64,000 bases of DNA from the NCBI GenBank assembly GCA_013399115.1, contig VXAA01001513.1, forward strand, positions 236,588 to 300,587, in the 5' to 3' direction. The DNA comes from Anseranas semipalmata (lineage: Eukaryota; Chordata; Aves; Anseriformes; Anseranatidae). Every line of letters begins with the position of its first letter. The first letter of the stretch is position 1. The position numbers were made by a program, and so were the translations under genes. Under the pieces are notes generated by a model. That model had not been told where the DNA came from, did no database searches, and saw nothing but the letters and a program-made list of their open reading frames with translations. Below, one piece after another: positions 26,290 to 37,978 of this stretch.

Positions 26290-27115
26290 GCTTAGACTAA
26301 CACTAAGGTAGAAAAGTAAGAGGCTAGAAAAAGGAAATAGTCTTACAAGAGGAAACATATCTTTATAACAAGGCTACCAGAGGAGTTCCTCAGGGAATAT
26401 TAATATTTATATCATTGCACTGGGTACTCAAGTAGGAGTGTTCCCATTAAACCTGTTAGAGCATCGTCAGCTCTGAGGAAAGCTGGAATATCAAGAGGAA
26501 GAACTGGATGACCTTAAGGCCTAGAGAAAAATAATTCAACATAGCCATTGTGTTGACATACAATAACACTTTTGTAGAGATAGCAGAACACTCTGCAAAA
26601 CGATGCTTAGGGAAGAATATGTCACTCATGACACTCAGCAGTTGGCAGGAATGGACAGGACATCAAGCCACTAATGTGATGGGGCCGTAAGAAAAACAAA
26701 TACAGTCGTACAGTACACGGTCAGAAATAATTCCAGTGAAGATTATCCCAATGCTATTGAAACATTGAAACAGGCCTAGCAGAGACCTCATACATGTGCT
26801 GTTCTGGACAGTCTTATTCAAAAAAAAAAAAAAAAAGGCATTGGAGCAATTGCTAGGGAGGACTATAAAGAGCATCAGGGACTGGTGATCTCACAAGAGA
26901 AGGTGAAGAAAGTTTGTGCTTGTTAAGCTTAGTAAAGAAATGCTAAGAAAGGATTTCAGTGCTTTTTGTGGATATCTGGGGAGGGACAGAAATATGCCAC
27001 AAGGGGAGCAGACAAATGATGCTGGAACAAAAATACAGACGAACAAACTGGAACTCACTTCAGTTGGTTGTCTGAAGATATGTACCTGTTAGTACAGAGA
27101 CACTGAGGATTTGGT
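26290..27115 (+). mobile_element. Ancient CR1 LINE copy, plus strand
   Basis: A highly diverged CR1-clade element covers the end of the reverse transcriptase and the region after it. GVPQG, the conserved RT motif, is readable at 26382-26396, followed by an ILIFISLHW stretch in place of the usual LGP-LF-I. Further right, the segment around 26780-26830 matches the CR1 block of tri-allelic type 'TGAGACCTCA...TGTTCTGGACA...TTCAAAAA', with the A-run expanded to 17 at 26820-26836. The AGAAGGTGAAGAAAG...TTAAGCTTAGTAAAGA block and GACAAACTGGAACTCA (near 27042) follow in consensus order. Many stops and indels make it non-functional. The left limit is uncertain. Confidence 0.65.
26820..26836 (+). repeat. 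Poly(A)17 inside old CR1
   Basis: Seventeen A bases stand where related CR1 copies have a short TTCAAAAAGGATG-type run. This is probably local slippage growth, not a retroposon tail. Confidence 0.9.
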
Positions 27116-29454
27116 CTTCACTGGGAGATGGAGGATGAGTTAAATCATTTTATGGAAGAGACAACGTGGCAGTTGGGATCAGAATAAAGCAGACTTTATA
27201 GGTTCCCTTGATCCCATCACAGTATAGAGAGCATGTTGTTGCAGATGCAAAGTCAGAATTCCTTATGGGTTATAGCTGCTGTTATCTTGAATCATTCTTG
27301 CTTCACTGAACTTTTTGCTAACATCTCTGTTTGTTTAGTCCAAACAGACTTACAGTAAATACCTGGATAACTAGATCAAGAATCAGTATTCAATAATTCA
27401 TGACTGTATGAACACTGTATCCTTTCTACATTAGCAAGATATTTACTCTATGACTATCTTGAGCTGAATCAACAAGGCTGTTAGGAAACAATGCAGGAAA
27501 GCAAAATGATATAAATTTTTATGAATGATTAGGTGTTCATCAATATCAGCAGCTCCAAATCCACAACAGTGAACATTACTCTTGCCTAAAAATAAGCAGC
27601 TTCTTGATAAGAAATCATGCTGAATAAATTACTGTTTTGCTGCCTCTTCCATGCAAATCTGCAGTTTATGCTACCACAGATATCAAATGGACAACCTTCT
27701 CTTCTTTTTCCATACAGACCTATGTATTATAACCTGGGGCATTTCCAAATCCACCATTTAATCAGGAGATTACCTCTGAGGTGTAAAGATTGCTCTTTAA
27801 TCTCCAAATCCCAGACAGCTGCCATGTTAAATACAAAGATACCTTATTACTCTCTAGTACCTAACCCTTAATCAGACACAGTGACAACGAGCTGGAAACG
27901 GTCCCTCCTTACTTCCAACATCTAATTTTAAATTCCAGATTCTCCCCTTAGATGTTCTTGCTGAACAAGTTCACCCTCCGGGAGCACAATATGACCTAGA
28001 ATAAGCATTCTCCAAACACAGCAACACAGATTGCCTGTGGAGTATTTAGCTTTTAAAACAATGCTTTGCAGGGCAAAGATAAGTATGTAGAAGAGGGCAA
28101 CTCTTTTAGTTTTATTTCAGGTCTGGAAAACTTGCCCAAAAGCAAAAGGCATAATAAGCTCATCTTATTTAGTTCAACCGTGGGATAACTTGACACAGAC
28201 AAAGGCATGTGAGAACTGAAAGCAGAAGCTGGGAGAAATCTGGCTAGAAATACAAACTGCACTTGTTGAACAACAAAGCAATTAGCTTGTGGTGTAATTT
28301 ACTTGTGCAAGTAATGAGTTCTCAGCCATGTGAAGTTGTTAAATCAAACAGGGGAGATTTTCTGCAGGAGATGTTTGAGCTCAGTCAGGTAACTTCCAAA
28401 GGGTCTGGTCTGCTGGGATTGGTACTAAAGGTAAATCACAGCACTCTGAAAAAAACATAGAGATGGAGGAGAATGTTTTGGAGACAATTAAAACCTCTCC
28501 CCACTGTGAAAGGTTTTGTCTTTGTCTTAGGTTTTTGTCTCAGTTGCTGATATCTCAGCTATTCCCTATCCTAATCCATCACTTTGCTACAGTTCACCAA
28601 TGTACTACATCTCAGTTCATCACTGGTCACTTATTAAAAGATGACAACTCCATTCTCCATTCACATGCCTAAATCCTGAAGACATTGGGAAAAGTAATGA
28701 CCTTTTTTTTTTCCTTTGGCTGTCTTTTTTGCTAGACCATAAATTGCTGCACGACAGTTCTGATTACTTTCAGTAATGAATAATCTCTTTTCAAGAAAAC
28801 TCAGCATTTGACGACCAAATTTGGTCAGTGTTCTTGTGCCACTGCTTCAGCATTCTTGCATTTCAGAAAAGTTCCTGATTGAGATGGACACCAGTCTGAG
28901 CTCCCCTGCAATGCTCTCCCTAAGTTCTGGTGGTGCCCAGTATGAAATGGGAACATGCTGTCACCAAGAGCAGGCTTTTTGCAGGACAGATTCTTCCAAG
29001 CTCCCTGTGTGCAGTAAGAGTCAGCAGTCCTTCGTCACCCCAAACAGTCACATGGATACAGTCACTGGGCCTCACAGCAAGCTCTGTCCCAGGAAAATAA
29101 AGATCACAGCTCTTGGTCTGTAGTGGCTTTCTCAAATACTGTCTCTGACATCTCATTTGATAATGTTTAGGAAAAAGAAAGAAAATTAGGTCTCATTCCC
29201 TGCAGGAAACTCAGCAGGAAGTACAGCAGCATCAGAGTTTTGTCACAACAGAACTATATCACTTAAATCACGGTTTTAAGAGGCTGCAGATCAACCTCAG
29301 GTGCTTGTACACCGTCCTTCCTTTGGTCCTGAAGCATTTGAGCTCCTAATCCTTGACAGATTTCAGGTAATAAAGTAGCCTGCTATGAATTGTCCTAATT
29401 TTACAGAAAGAAATATGAGTGACAGTGAAACTAAGGGCCTAATTTTTCAGCCAT
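27116..29454. other. Unique non-coding stretch
   Basis: No repeat family was recognised. A weak splice-flanked 21-nt element lies at 28368-28388 (acceptor TTTTCTGCAG, donor CAG|GTAACT). Frames are at most 100 codons with no known domain. Confidence 0.5.
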
Positions 29455-29880
29455 GATAGAGATCATCTAGTCCACCCCCTTGCGCAAGGGCTGTTTCAGC
29501 TCTTCTCAGACCATTATGGTCTCTCTTGGTCAGACCTGTGCTTGACACCTCCGTGGATGGAGGGAAATGCCCTCGGCGCCCCAGGCAGCCTGCTCCCCGA
29601 CTCCAGTGCTGAACCACTGGCTTTTGGAGGCCTCCTTACAGGCTGATCCCTCTCTCCCTTACTGCATTTCACACTTGCACTGGATATGGAAAATGGATAT
29701 TTTCTCTCTGCAGCTACATTTTAAACATTTAAGCTCTCTTATATCTCCCTGTTCCTTTTGCCTCTAAACTAAACAACCCCCAGCTCTTTCAATCTGCAAG
29801 TTTTCTAGATACCTGGTCATTTTTATTGATTTTTTTTTTCTCTGAACTGCCTTGCTTCATGGGGCCTATATCTGGACAGC
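29455..29880 (-). mobile_element. Old CR1 LINE fragment, minus strand
   Basis: Read on the plus strand, it starts with GATCATCTAGTCCACCCCCT, the reverse complement of the CR1 3' part. It continues with CACCTCCGTGGATGGAG, CCAGTGCTGAACCACTGG, and CTCTAAACTAAACAACCCCC, AGCTCTTTCAATCTGCAAG and TTTTCTAGATACCTGGTCAT, in CR1 order. Divergence is clearly higher than in the copies at 37979 or 62740. No octamer survives at the 3' end. Weak similarity may extend to about 30130. Confidence 0.7.
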
Positions 29881-32268
29881 TGATACCTCTCCATAAATGC
29901 ACAGAAGGAAGGGTTTATTATGCTTACTCCAGCACACATATCCCAGGATGATTTTTCATTTTCACAGCAGCCTAAGCTTTCCTCCTCTGATTCTTTGCAG
30001 ACTCTTTATTCAGCTGTCCCTAGTTTGTAAATAACCAATTCCATATTCCAAAATGTAGAAGTTCTCCAATTTGCCCAGACTCTTTGTACTTATAATCAAA
30101 ATGCGTGCAGCCTCCTGCCCCCTCCCCAGTGCAGTGCCTTATACTATGGTAGTAGATACAGTTTCTATTTCAAGGGGGCAACTTCAGTGCTGCTGAGTCC
30201 ATGGACACTCTCTCAACCCTTCCATTTGGCTGCAACATCTTTGAGGACATTAGATTTATTCCAGTTTTTCCACTCTCATTCTAGTTTCTCTAATATATCT
30301 CCAGAAATTCAAATTATCTATCTGTGGTTCCACTTTCTAAATACAGCACGGCTTTTTGATCTTTTAAAGTCTTTTGGCTTCTCTCCTCTGCTCCACGCAG
30401 AGGCAAGGTGCTAATGGCTGAAGGTTTTGAAATTCTTCATGATGAATCTATGAATACTTTCAGATAAATTTTGTCACTCCCTCTCAGTATTTGGAACACT
30501 TATGAGCCCAATGATTCATGTTGTATTTTCAGAACTATCTACAGGACAACTTTTAAGGGAATTTAGATGCAGAGATGATCAATTAAAGATATAAGATATT
30601 TTTTGAAATCTAAACATAATCCAGGGGATGGACAACAAAAAGAACTAGATGTCCTACCCTGCCCCTATCCAGACCTAGCTGTAGGTGCCTACCTTTAGGT
30701 GCCTAAATGCCTTTCACAGGCTGGTCCCAACCAGGAGAGGAAGACCACAGATGAACATGCAATAGAACACCATTCTCTCAAGCCCAACAGAAGCTTGGAA
30801 AGCTTTGTACTAGTCTTTCCTCCCAAAAAGGGATGTTTTTTCTCTGGACCTTTTGTCTGAGTCTCTGCTGAAGTGCAAGTTTTTAGTTTATGATAAATCT
30901 AACTAGATACAATGAGACCATGGCAGTCACATGGCTACGTAACAGCTCAGTAAATCTGGTTCTTTCCCAGCCTGTCCCAGCAGTCAGCCCTTGCCACAAA
31001 GGAGCACACATCCTAAATAAAGCTGGGAGAAAGGAAGGGTTACAAAGCCATTTTTCCAGATTGACAGTTAGGGAAAAGAGTGATTAAAGTTCATTGATGG
31101 ACAGCTTAATATGATGCATAACGGAAGTGATTTTTTTCAAAGCCATGCTTCAAATATGTGGGAGAGTGGATTTTGAATTGACACCACTGAAGAACAAGTG
31201 AAGGAAGTCAGTGCAGTATCACCAATCATCTTTTTCTGCACACAGCTAGACTGCAGCAATCACAAACGTAGACTCAATTTGGATGTATCTGAGGCAATGG
31301 AAGTGGGATTTCACTTCACCTTTTCAGAATTTTTTATTCACTATGCAGTTTACTGTAGGAAAAATTAAACATGTAGTTAATGTCAAATCAGTTCATTCAA
31401 TTTATATATTTTGCATACATTCATCAGAAACTGGCACTGTGTGTGAACACCCACTTCCTGAGACAGCACAATTTTATTTCTGCATGAACAGAACCATCAT
31501 ATCTTATTTATTTTCTTAAGCTGAATGAATGTGGCCCATTTGAAAGCCAGTTATGCTAGTTTATTTGTCAATGTTTCAGGTGTACAATACTAACACTTTA
31601 ACAGCTTATAGCATTTGTGCTCAGTTATAGCTTATTGTCTCAACAAGAGATGGGTCTGAGAAACTCTGAGGACCTTCAGTATTAATACTGAAAAATGCAG
31701 CTGATCTGCATTTAGCTGGTTGCATACTTGTGGCCAATATTTCATTCAAGCTGAAATATTGAATGGTCAACTGAAGATTTGTCCAGCTACACTTCTGAAT
31801 CTTATTAGCTGACATTGTCAGCATCATCTCAGTGTCTGGTTTTGTTCCCTGTCTTAGAGGACTGTTTAATATCTGGGAAAGATTTGCAGGTATTCATTGC
31901 CTGTTACTCTGTGAGTGAACCATGTACTGCTGCTGTTAGTCAAAAGACAAATCTCACTGAGAGATATTATCAGGAGAGCTGGAGGTAGGATACAAAATAG
32001 TTTGGTACTACCCCATTTTCTGAGCTCTGTATTTTAAGGAAGGAAGGCGTAAGAAAGCACGAAGAATCTGAATGAGACAAACAGAAATGTTTGGTCATCC
32101 AGCTAAACTGCTCAGACAGGCAGAGGGACGTGGTCTGACACAGGGAATGGGGGGGTGGGGAGACGATAATGGGACTTCTTAGAAGGGGTTGTAAAGCTGA
32201 GAGCAATCAATTTTTCTTCCACTAGTTGAGGATTAAATTAAATTATCACCATCATTTGTTTTTTAAAG
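29881..32268. other. Mostly unique non-coding stretch
   Basis: The first 250 nt may belong to the preceding old CR1. A G4 motif lies at 32143-32160. The rest shows no gene or repeat that I can name. Confidence 0.5.
32143..32160 (+). promoter_or_regulatory. G-quadruplex motif
   Basis: GGGAATGGGGGGGTGGGG can provide four runs of three G with loops of three, one and one bases. It lies about 110 nt before the exon candidate at 32269, so if that exon is real the G4 would sit in the upstream intron near its acceptor. Confidence 0.45.
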
Positions 32269-32344
32269 ACACATCCCTAAATGTAATGCTGCTGAAGCCG
32301 GGAGCAGAGGAGCTCTCCATGGTGAACATTCACAAGAACGTGAG
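32269..32344 (+). other. Candidate 76-nt coding exon
   Basis: The acceptor ATTTGTTTTTTAAAG ends at 32268, and the donor GAG|GTGAGC places the intron start at 32345. Reading from the third base, 24 codons are open (TSLNVMLLKPGAEELSMVNI, then HKNV and a split codon). About two thirds of these codons end in G or C although the surroundings are AT-rich, which is how a vertebrate coding exon looks. A second frame is open too and the third has an early TAA. The gene is not recognised. Upstream and downstream partner exons are not visible in the window. Confidence 0.35.
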
Positions 32345-32708
32345 GTGAGCAGTCTGCACCAGAGCCTGGCAGGCATAAGGGATATTTACCCTCAGTGCAG
32401 AGCTTTGAAGTACCCAGTCATTAAAGCTTTCTTCCTACATTTCTATGATTTACGCTACTGAATGGACTTGTTGATCTCAGGCTATACAAAGGGGCCCTGG
32501 AGGCTCCAGGTGGATCAGAGGTTTCATTTATAGCATGCTACACAAATGCAAACCAGAAATCAATTCCTGCACAGAAAAGATCTCTTTGCTAACCTCAAAA
32601 TTGTTTTAAAAGCAGTTAAATAGCCTCAATAGAGCTGCCAGTCATCTAGGTTTCCCTGCACATTCTCTCTTTTCAAATTTCTTTTATTGCCCAGAACAAG
32701 CATTCTGG

Positions 32709-32731
32709 GGAAAATAAATAAATAAATAAAA
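32709..32731. repeat. (AAAT)n microsatellite
   Basis: About five AAAT units. Short and ordinary. Confidence 0.85.
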
Positions 32732-33615
32732 GAGAAAGACATGAAGAGATTTCATTTCTCAAGATTTGCAGCTATCCAGCAGCCTGCTAGAAGATCTTCA
32801 TGCCCAGGAGTTCCAGCAAAAAGGATCCCTCTGCCCACACTGCTGGACCAGTCTCAGTGTGCAGAGCAAGTCCAAGTCCAGGAGTGCAGTGTGCAGACTC
32901 CAAATACTTCCCACGATTACCTACAGCTATGATGCTTAGATTAAAACTTCTGTGGCACTCATTTTCAAACAGTATTCCTGAGATACACAACAGAATAACA
33001 CACAGCCCAAAAGTCATAAACAATGTTCAATGAGTGTGTGTAGGTCTGGCACAACTCTTTTAGATGAAATGTCTGCCACTACATAATACAATGAAAATCA
33101 CCCTTTTCAATTCTTTCTAATGAGATAAAATAGGATTCCCTATTGTCAAGCCAGTGAAAAAAATTAGCTTTTACATCTCAAAGTACAGAGACATCTTCCA
33201 ATTTCTATTCCACAAAAAAAAGGTAGCCTTTGATGAACCATAACAGCTGCCATAATGTACTCCTTGCCCCATTCCTGAAGCTGGGTTGGAAAAGAAACAG
33301 GACATAACAGGCTATTTGCATTGCACTTGCACCCACATGAAATATTTTCTTTAAATGAAGTAGCCAAAGAGCTTCTGCATGGAAATATAGTGTTAGAAAC
33401 AATTTCAGCCAAGATATCTTAAGCATGAATTGTGCCTAGCAAGCCACTCCAGCGGTACTGAAAATGACCCTTGAAATATTTATTTTGAGCAACAAGAACA
33501 TAGTGTAAATTTGACTCAGCAGAAAGTCCTTAAAGTCAGGCTTTAATTTACCCAAAATAAAAGAGAGAAAGGACTTTCATGTCTTTGAATAATGGAAAAG
33601 GCTCCAACTTGCCTC

Positions 33616-33633
33616 AAAAAAAAAAAAAAAAAA
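33616..33633 (+). repeat. Poly(A)18
   Basis: Eighteen uninterrupted A bases. No retroposed body is recognisable upstream. Confidence 0.9.
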
Positions 33634-34899
33634 TACTGCAAGGCAGAGACTGAGCATGTAAAAGCTATGAGTAACTGAAGACAAGGCAATCCCATTTTAA
33701 GCTCCAATCTTCCACTGAATGTAAAATATGCAAATCCATGGAAAGCCAAGTATTTCCTGAAGGGGTATACTTTTCAGCCTTTAGTTAATATTTCTGAGGC
33801 CTCTACAGGGTTGTAAGGTCTCTTCAGCTGAAGAAACAAGCAACTCAAAAGCTTCAAGGTTTCAGGGTTTGAAACAGCTTTTTAGACAAATCTAGCTTGT
33901 GAAAATACTTTCACTTCATTGTAAACTAAAAGCAGTGTTGAAATCCCAAAAGCTATCGAAAAACAATTTTGTCTAGATAGCTACCTTTTCTGCAAGTGAC
34001 CTGAAGCAGAGAAAGAGCTAGCACTCCACTCATGGAGACCAGGGAAATCTTGCATTGACACATACTTGCAGCATATGTAATTTGCATGGCAAAGGTAGAC
34101 AAGAGAGGAGGGCAAAATAAATCCACTAGTTAACAAAAATTAATTGCACACATCTCTCCTTCTCACAAAGTATAAGATACATGTTTTGCTCTAAGCTGCT
34201 CACACCATTGAAGTGATGCACACCTTTACATGTATATGTGTGTTTTAGGTTTAAACAATCTTAGGTCACGTGAGCACCATTCCTTAAACTAAATTAGAAC
34301 CCATGGGTTTAGAATGAACAATGAGTGTTCAAAACAGGATTTGTATCAGTTTAATGGAATCATTTGAAATTCACACTTTTAATTAACCTCTGCCAATCTC
34401 CGGGACTGGAATGCCTCATGTTGCAGTGACAGCTGCACAATTACTTTCCTATCTTACTCCACTCACTCCTCTTCCTCGACTCGCCCCAGGTGAATGGTGC
34501 CTGGGAGCAAGGAGTCACTGCAAAGCTCTCCATCTTCTGTCTGCCTTCCCCTGATGTGGGGCCGTGAAGAATGAGCCTGGTGCACGTATTTGGGGAAATC
34601 CCTGCAGTCTTCTCATGGTTTATAAACAAGGCTAACTCCAACCAGGCCAAGGCAGAGGCAACTGCATCTGTTCTTGTATCTCCACACCATAATCACCAGA
34701 GGCACTCAGGAGCTCATAGACTACTTAACCTGAACTTATCCTCACTACCCTGCAAGCTGTCTATCTGTGTGATACTAGTCAGAAGACATTCCTAAAATAA
34801 TTAGCATGGTTTTTTTTGAAAAATACTTTACTGGTTTACATGTTTCCAGTGATATATTCATTCATAAGTTTCACAACACCCAGTCAGTTGTTCCATCAG

Positions 34900-35480
34900 T
34901 TAATTTACTCTCATCACCAGACATGTATTTTATATCTACTCTTAATTTGCCTGGTTTCAGCTTCCAGCCACTAGATCTTGTTACGTGTGAGCCTGCAAGA
35001 TTCAAGAGGCCATTATCTAATTTCAATTCCCCGTGTAGGTACTTATGCATTATGATTAAGTCATCTTTTTATCTCTTTCTAAATTACCCACATTGTGCTC
35101 CTGTACCCTGTTGTTACTATGGCATATTTTTCAGCATTTTCAACATTTGTTTGGTTCCAGTATAAGTCTTCTTCAGCCTATTAACCTTCACCAGAAACTG
35201 GACAAAGGACATAACTCAATAATGCTGTTACACTCGCATCAGCACCAAGTACCAATGCAGCAGAAGCCCTCTGCTCCTCCTCAATAGTTCCCTGTGTTTG
35301 TGTCCAAATATTTCATTACCCATTTGGACCACAACATTGCATGAAGGGTCTTGTCAATCTGATTATTTCCACCTTGTTCTCAGATCATTGCTTCCTACAG
35401 CAAAGTTCTCCAAGGATCATTTTTCATAGTATAGGTTTTGGCGAAGTGTCATTAAAGCACATGCTATTTCTTTTCCTTTC
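34900..35480 (-). mobile_element. Ancient CR1-clade LINE, minus strand
   Basis: On the plus strand the blocks GGTTTCAGCTTCCAGCCACT, AGATCTTGTTACG, CCCCGTGTAGGTACTTATGC, ATTATGATTAAGTCATC, CCAGAAACTGGACA, and TTTGGACCACAACATTGCAT run in the same order as the reverse complement of an old amniote CR1 type (turtle, crocodile, bird). They are followed by TCAGATCATTGCTTCCTACA. The copy is full of small indels and cannot code. The two short plus-strand frames here (34806-35165, 35093-35287) are antisense to it. Its left boundary may reach about 34830. Confidence 0.65.
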
Positions 35481-37661
35481 ACTTACCAACTGTATTTTGT
35501 ATAGTGGATTGCCCTTTTTATTTCTGTCAAATAAATTATCTTTAACCATGTATAGGCAGTAAGTCTGTTTTCCTGTGGAGACCCTGGCCTGAGAACCATA
35601 ACAGATGCTGGGCTAGAAAGTATAAAATTAGGCCAGCTTTCATTGTATGCCTACAAGCCATCCCCACATTATTTAGCTTTCTGCCATTCTCATTTAGCTC
35701 CATAAGTGGATTTAGCTGTAAATGATGAGTTCAAAGAGAAGAAAATAAATATATGTATATTTTTTTTCTAAGGAGGCATTCATTTACTGTAGCTTGTGAA
35801 CTGGCAAAATCCAGGCACTAACACACTCTATCTTCAAAACTGCTGGCTGAAAACCAGACTACAGGAGCAGTGTTTGTAATCAGCAATGGTTAGCATATTT
35901 GCATGACTTTGTGTTTATAATGTGCTACTGCTGCTTACTGCTAAACAAAACAGAAATATTAATTCAGTGCTGAGAATCAAAATGAGTTTGGAGAAAAATG
36001 CCAGGCTTGGCACAGAAAATCTAAAATTGTACAAGAAAAGCATGTTGCTGTCTAGAACCTGAATTTTTAAATGGCATCGCTGTGGCTGCCAACCCATTCC
36101 TCTGCTTCCTGCCAACACACTGAAAGATTTTTCAAGGTTTCTCTATGAGAACGCATCGCTTCGCCCTCAGAGGCTCTCTGCAATTTCTCTTCTATAGAGG
36201 GATCAAACTTCTGCCTCCCTGAATTTTTCCCCAGACTCTACTCCTCTGCTTCCCTTACCTCTGCCAAGAGGCGAATCACCTCCTTGACATAAATTATCCG
36301 CTCTGCTAAGAGTCTTGGTAGCATGGGGGCAGAAATTTAATTTGATCCTGCGGGTAGAAATCTTTACAATCTCTTTTTGGACTTTATCACTGTAGAAGTA
36401 CTTCGGGCCTGGACGGACAAGTGAAAGCAGTGACTTATCACAGCTTAATAAATGTATCGCTGTCAGCCAGGCTCAAGTAATTACCCACCGCGTGTACTTC
36501 TCTGCCGCCTCAGCAGCAGGGCAGAGCCTGTTCAATCCACACACCTGCACGATCACTTGCTAGGCTGCAGAAACACAGTGTTTTGCCATCATTTGTTCAT
36601 ATCCATTTTTGCTTTCTCTCCTGGGCATACAGTCCATGTGTTCCTCCACTTTTCAGCTCTGGAATTTGCTGCAAAAACACTCTCTCAGCAGTCCTAGAGT
36701 TTTGCTCCAATGTTTCATTTCTGTAGAGTGCTTTCTGTAGAGCATGGTTTTAACAGTCTCGAAACAAAGAGCGAGTCTATCCCAGACTGTGACTCTCCAG
36801 AAACATTGTTTTCACCTCTTACTCTTTTTTGACAGCACTCCATATTTTCAGAGGCTCAGGATCTATTCAGTCCATTTGCAAGGAGGCCTTGAATCCATCT
36901 CTAAATACTAACTGGATTTCTTTCCCAAATCCCTGCTCTGGCTCAACCAGGAATTACAGATGCATTGTGGGTTACGGGGTGAGCATCTGTGACCCAGGAG
37001 GTCAGGCAAGATTTTCTTGAAGACTGACCTTTAATGACTCTTTCAGTCAATCACAGCTAACGATGTTAATTTCCTCTGTGGCCAGCTCAAGCTCTCCAAA
37101 CAGCTTTTTCTATTTTCCATATTTTGTGTTCACCTTAAAGATAAGCACAGTTGGTATGTAAAAAGCGTTGTTTATAACATCCCCAGATACACTTAGGTGT
37201 CTACGTTCATAGATAACAGAACTGGACATAATAGGAAGAGCAGAGTTGTTCACCAGGGATCTCTATTCTGAGATACATTTGTACTGCTTCTGATGAGGTA
37301 ACTACAGCCCTTTCCCCACCGTTCCCAGCACTGGCAGGCCAATGCAATGTCATGTTTCGCCAGACTGCGCAGAAAAGGCACTGAAAGGAGAGCTCCAACT
37401 TGCTGCCTTCATTCCCAGGCTACAATGTGTGATCCAGACCCTTCCTCGTGAAATGGTCAAGTTTCCTCTTCGAACTACCTATTTTGTATATCTACCCAGG
37501 ATTCATTCTCTATTTTCTCCCCTGGCAGTAGAAATCTTCTCTCAGTGACCAGGTCAAAGTAGCCATGGCCAGTTTACCCAAATATTTTACCATGAAAAAA
37601 ATTGCTCTTTATCTGAAGTGGCCCCTTCTCCTCCATGGTTTCCTACACCCAACCACCAAGT
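35481..37661. other. Unique stretch with a CpG-retaining block
   Basis: The block 36060-36500 keeps many CpGs, has no repeat and contains a minus-strand exon candidate (36259-36347). A donor/acceptor pair at 36951-36978 (plus) is weak. Nothing else was recognised. Confidence 0.5.
36259..36347 (-). other. Candidate 89-nt exon, minus strand
   Basis: On the minus strand, TTTCTACCCGCAG precedes the exon and GAG|GTAAGG follows it. Two frames are usable. One is open across the exon and beyond it on both sides. In the other, an upstream stop is followed by an ATG (minus strand) giving MLPRLLAERIIYVKEVIRLL and then AE up to the donor, an amphipathic helix-like peptide. The acceptor's pyrimidine tract is short. 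The sequence retains CpGs, which suggests constraint. A conserved enhancer instead of an exon is equally possible. Confidence 0.2.
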
Positions 37662-37978
37662 CCCAGAATGGCTGAGGCTGGAGGCACCTCTGGAGATTGT
37701 CCTGTCCAACAACCTGGCTCAGAGCAGGGTCAACAAGAGCGAGTTTCTTGGGGCTGTGTTCAGTTGGGTCTTGAATATCTCTAAGGATGGAGGCCACACA
37801 GCATCTCTGAGCAACCTGTGCCAGTGTTTGACCACCCTCACATTTAATTTTTTTCCCTGTTTCAGTGGAATTTTCTGTATTTCAGTCTGTGCCTATTGCC
37901 TCTTGTATTGTCGTTGTGCACCAAGAAGAACCTGGCTTCATCTTTTTCATACGTGTATTTGTACACATCGATAAGATC
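37662..37978 (-). mobile_element. CR1 LINE fragment A, minus strand
   Basis: Plus-strand reading gives CAGAATGGCTGAGGCTGGAG at the CR1 3' side, then GAGATTGTCCTGTCCAACAA, AACCTGTGCCAGTGTTTGAC, CACCCTCAC, TTTCTGTATTTCAGTCTGTG, ATTGCCTCTTGTATTG and ACACATCGATAAGATC. Consensus CR1 goes on with a CCCCTGAGCCTTCTC-like block, but here it stops exactly where the next CR1 begins. Non-coding remnant. Confidence 0.9.

Larger units (their letters stand above)
32345..34899. other. Unique non-coding stretch
   Basis: Contains a short (AAAT)n run at 32709-32731 and a poly(A)18 at 33616-33633. No gene was recognised. Frames are at most 82 codons. Confidence 0.5.

Noticed and set aside
29380..29440. MIR-like TTTTACAGAAAGAAA...GAAACT string
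   Set aside because: Too short and diverged. The MIR core was not recognisable.
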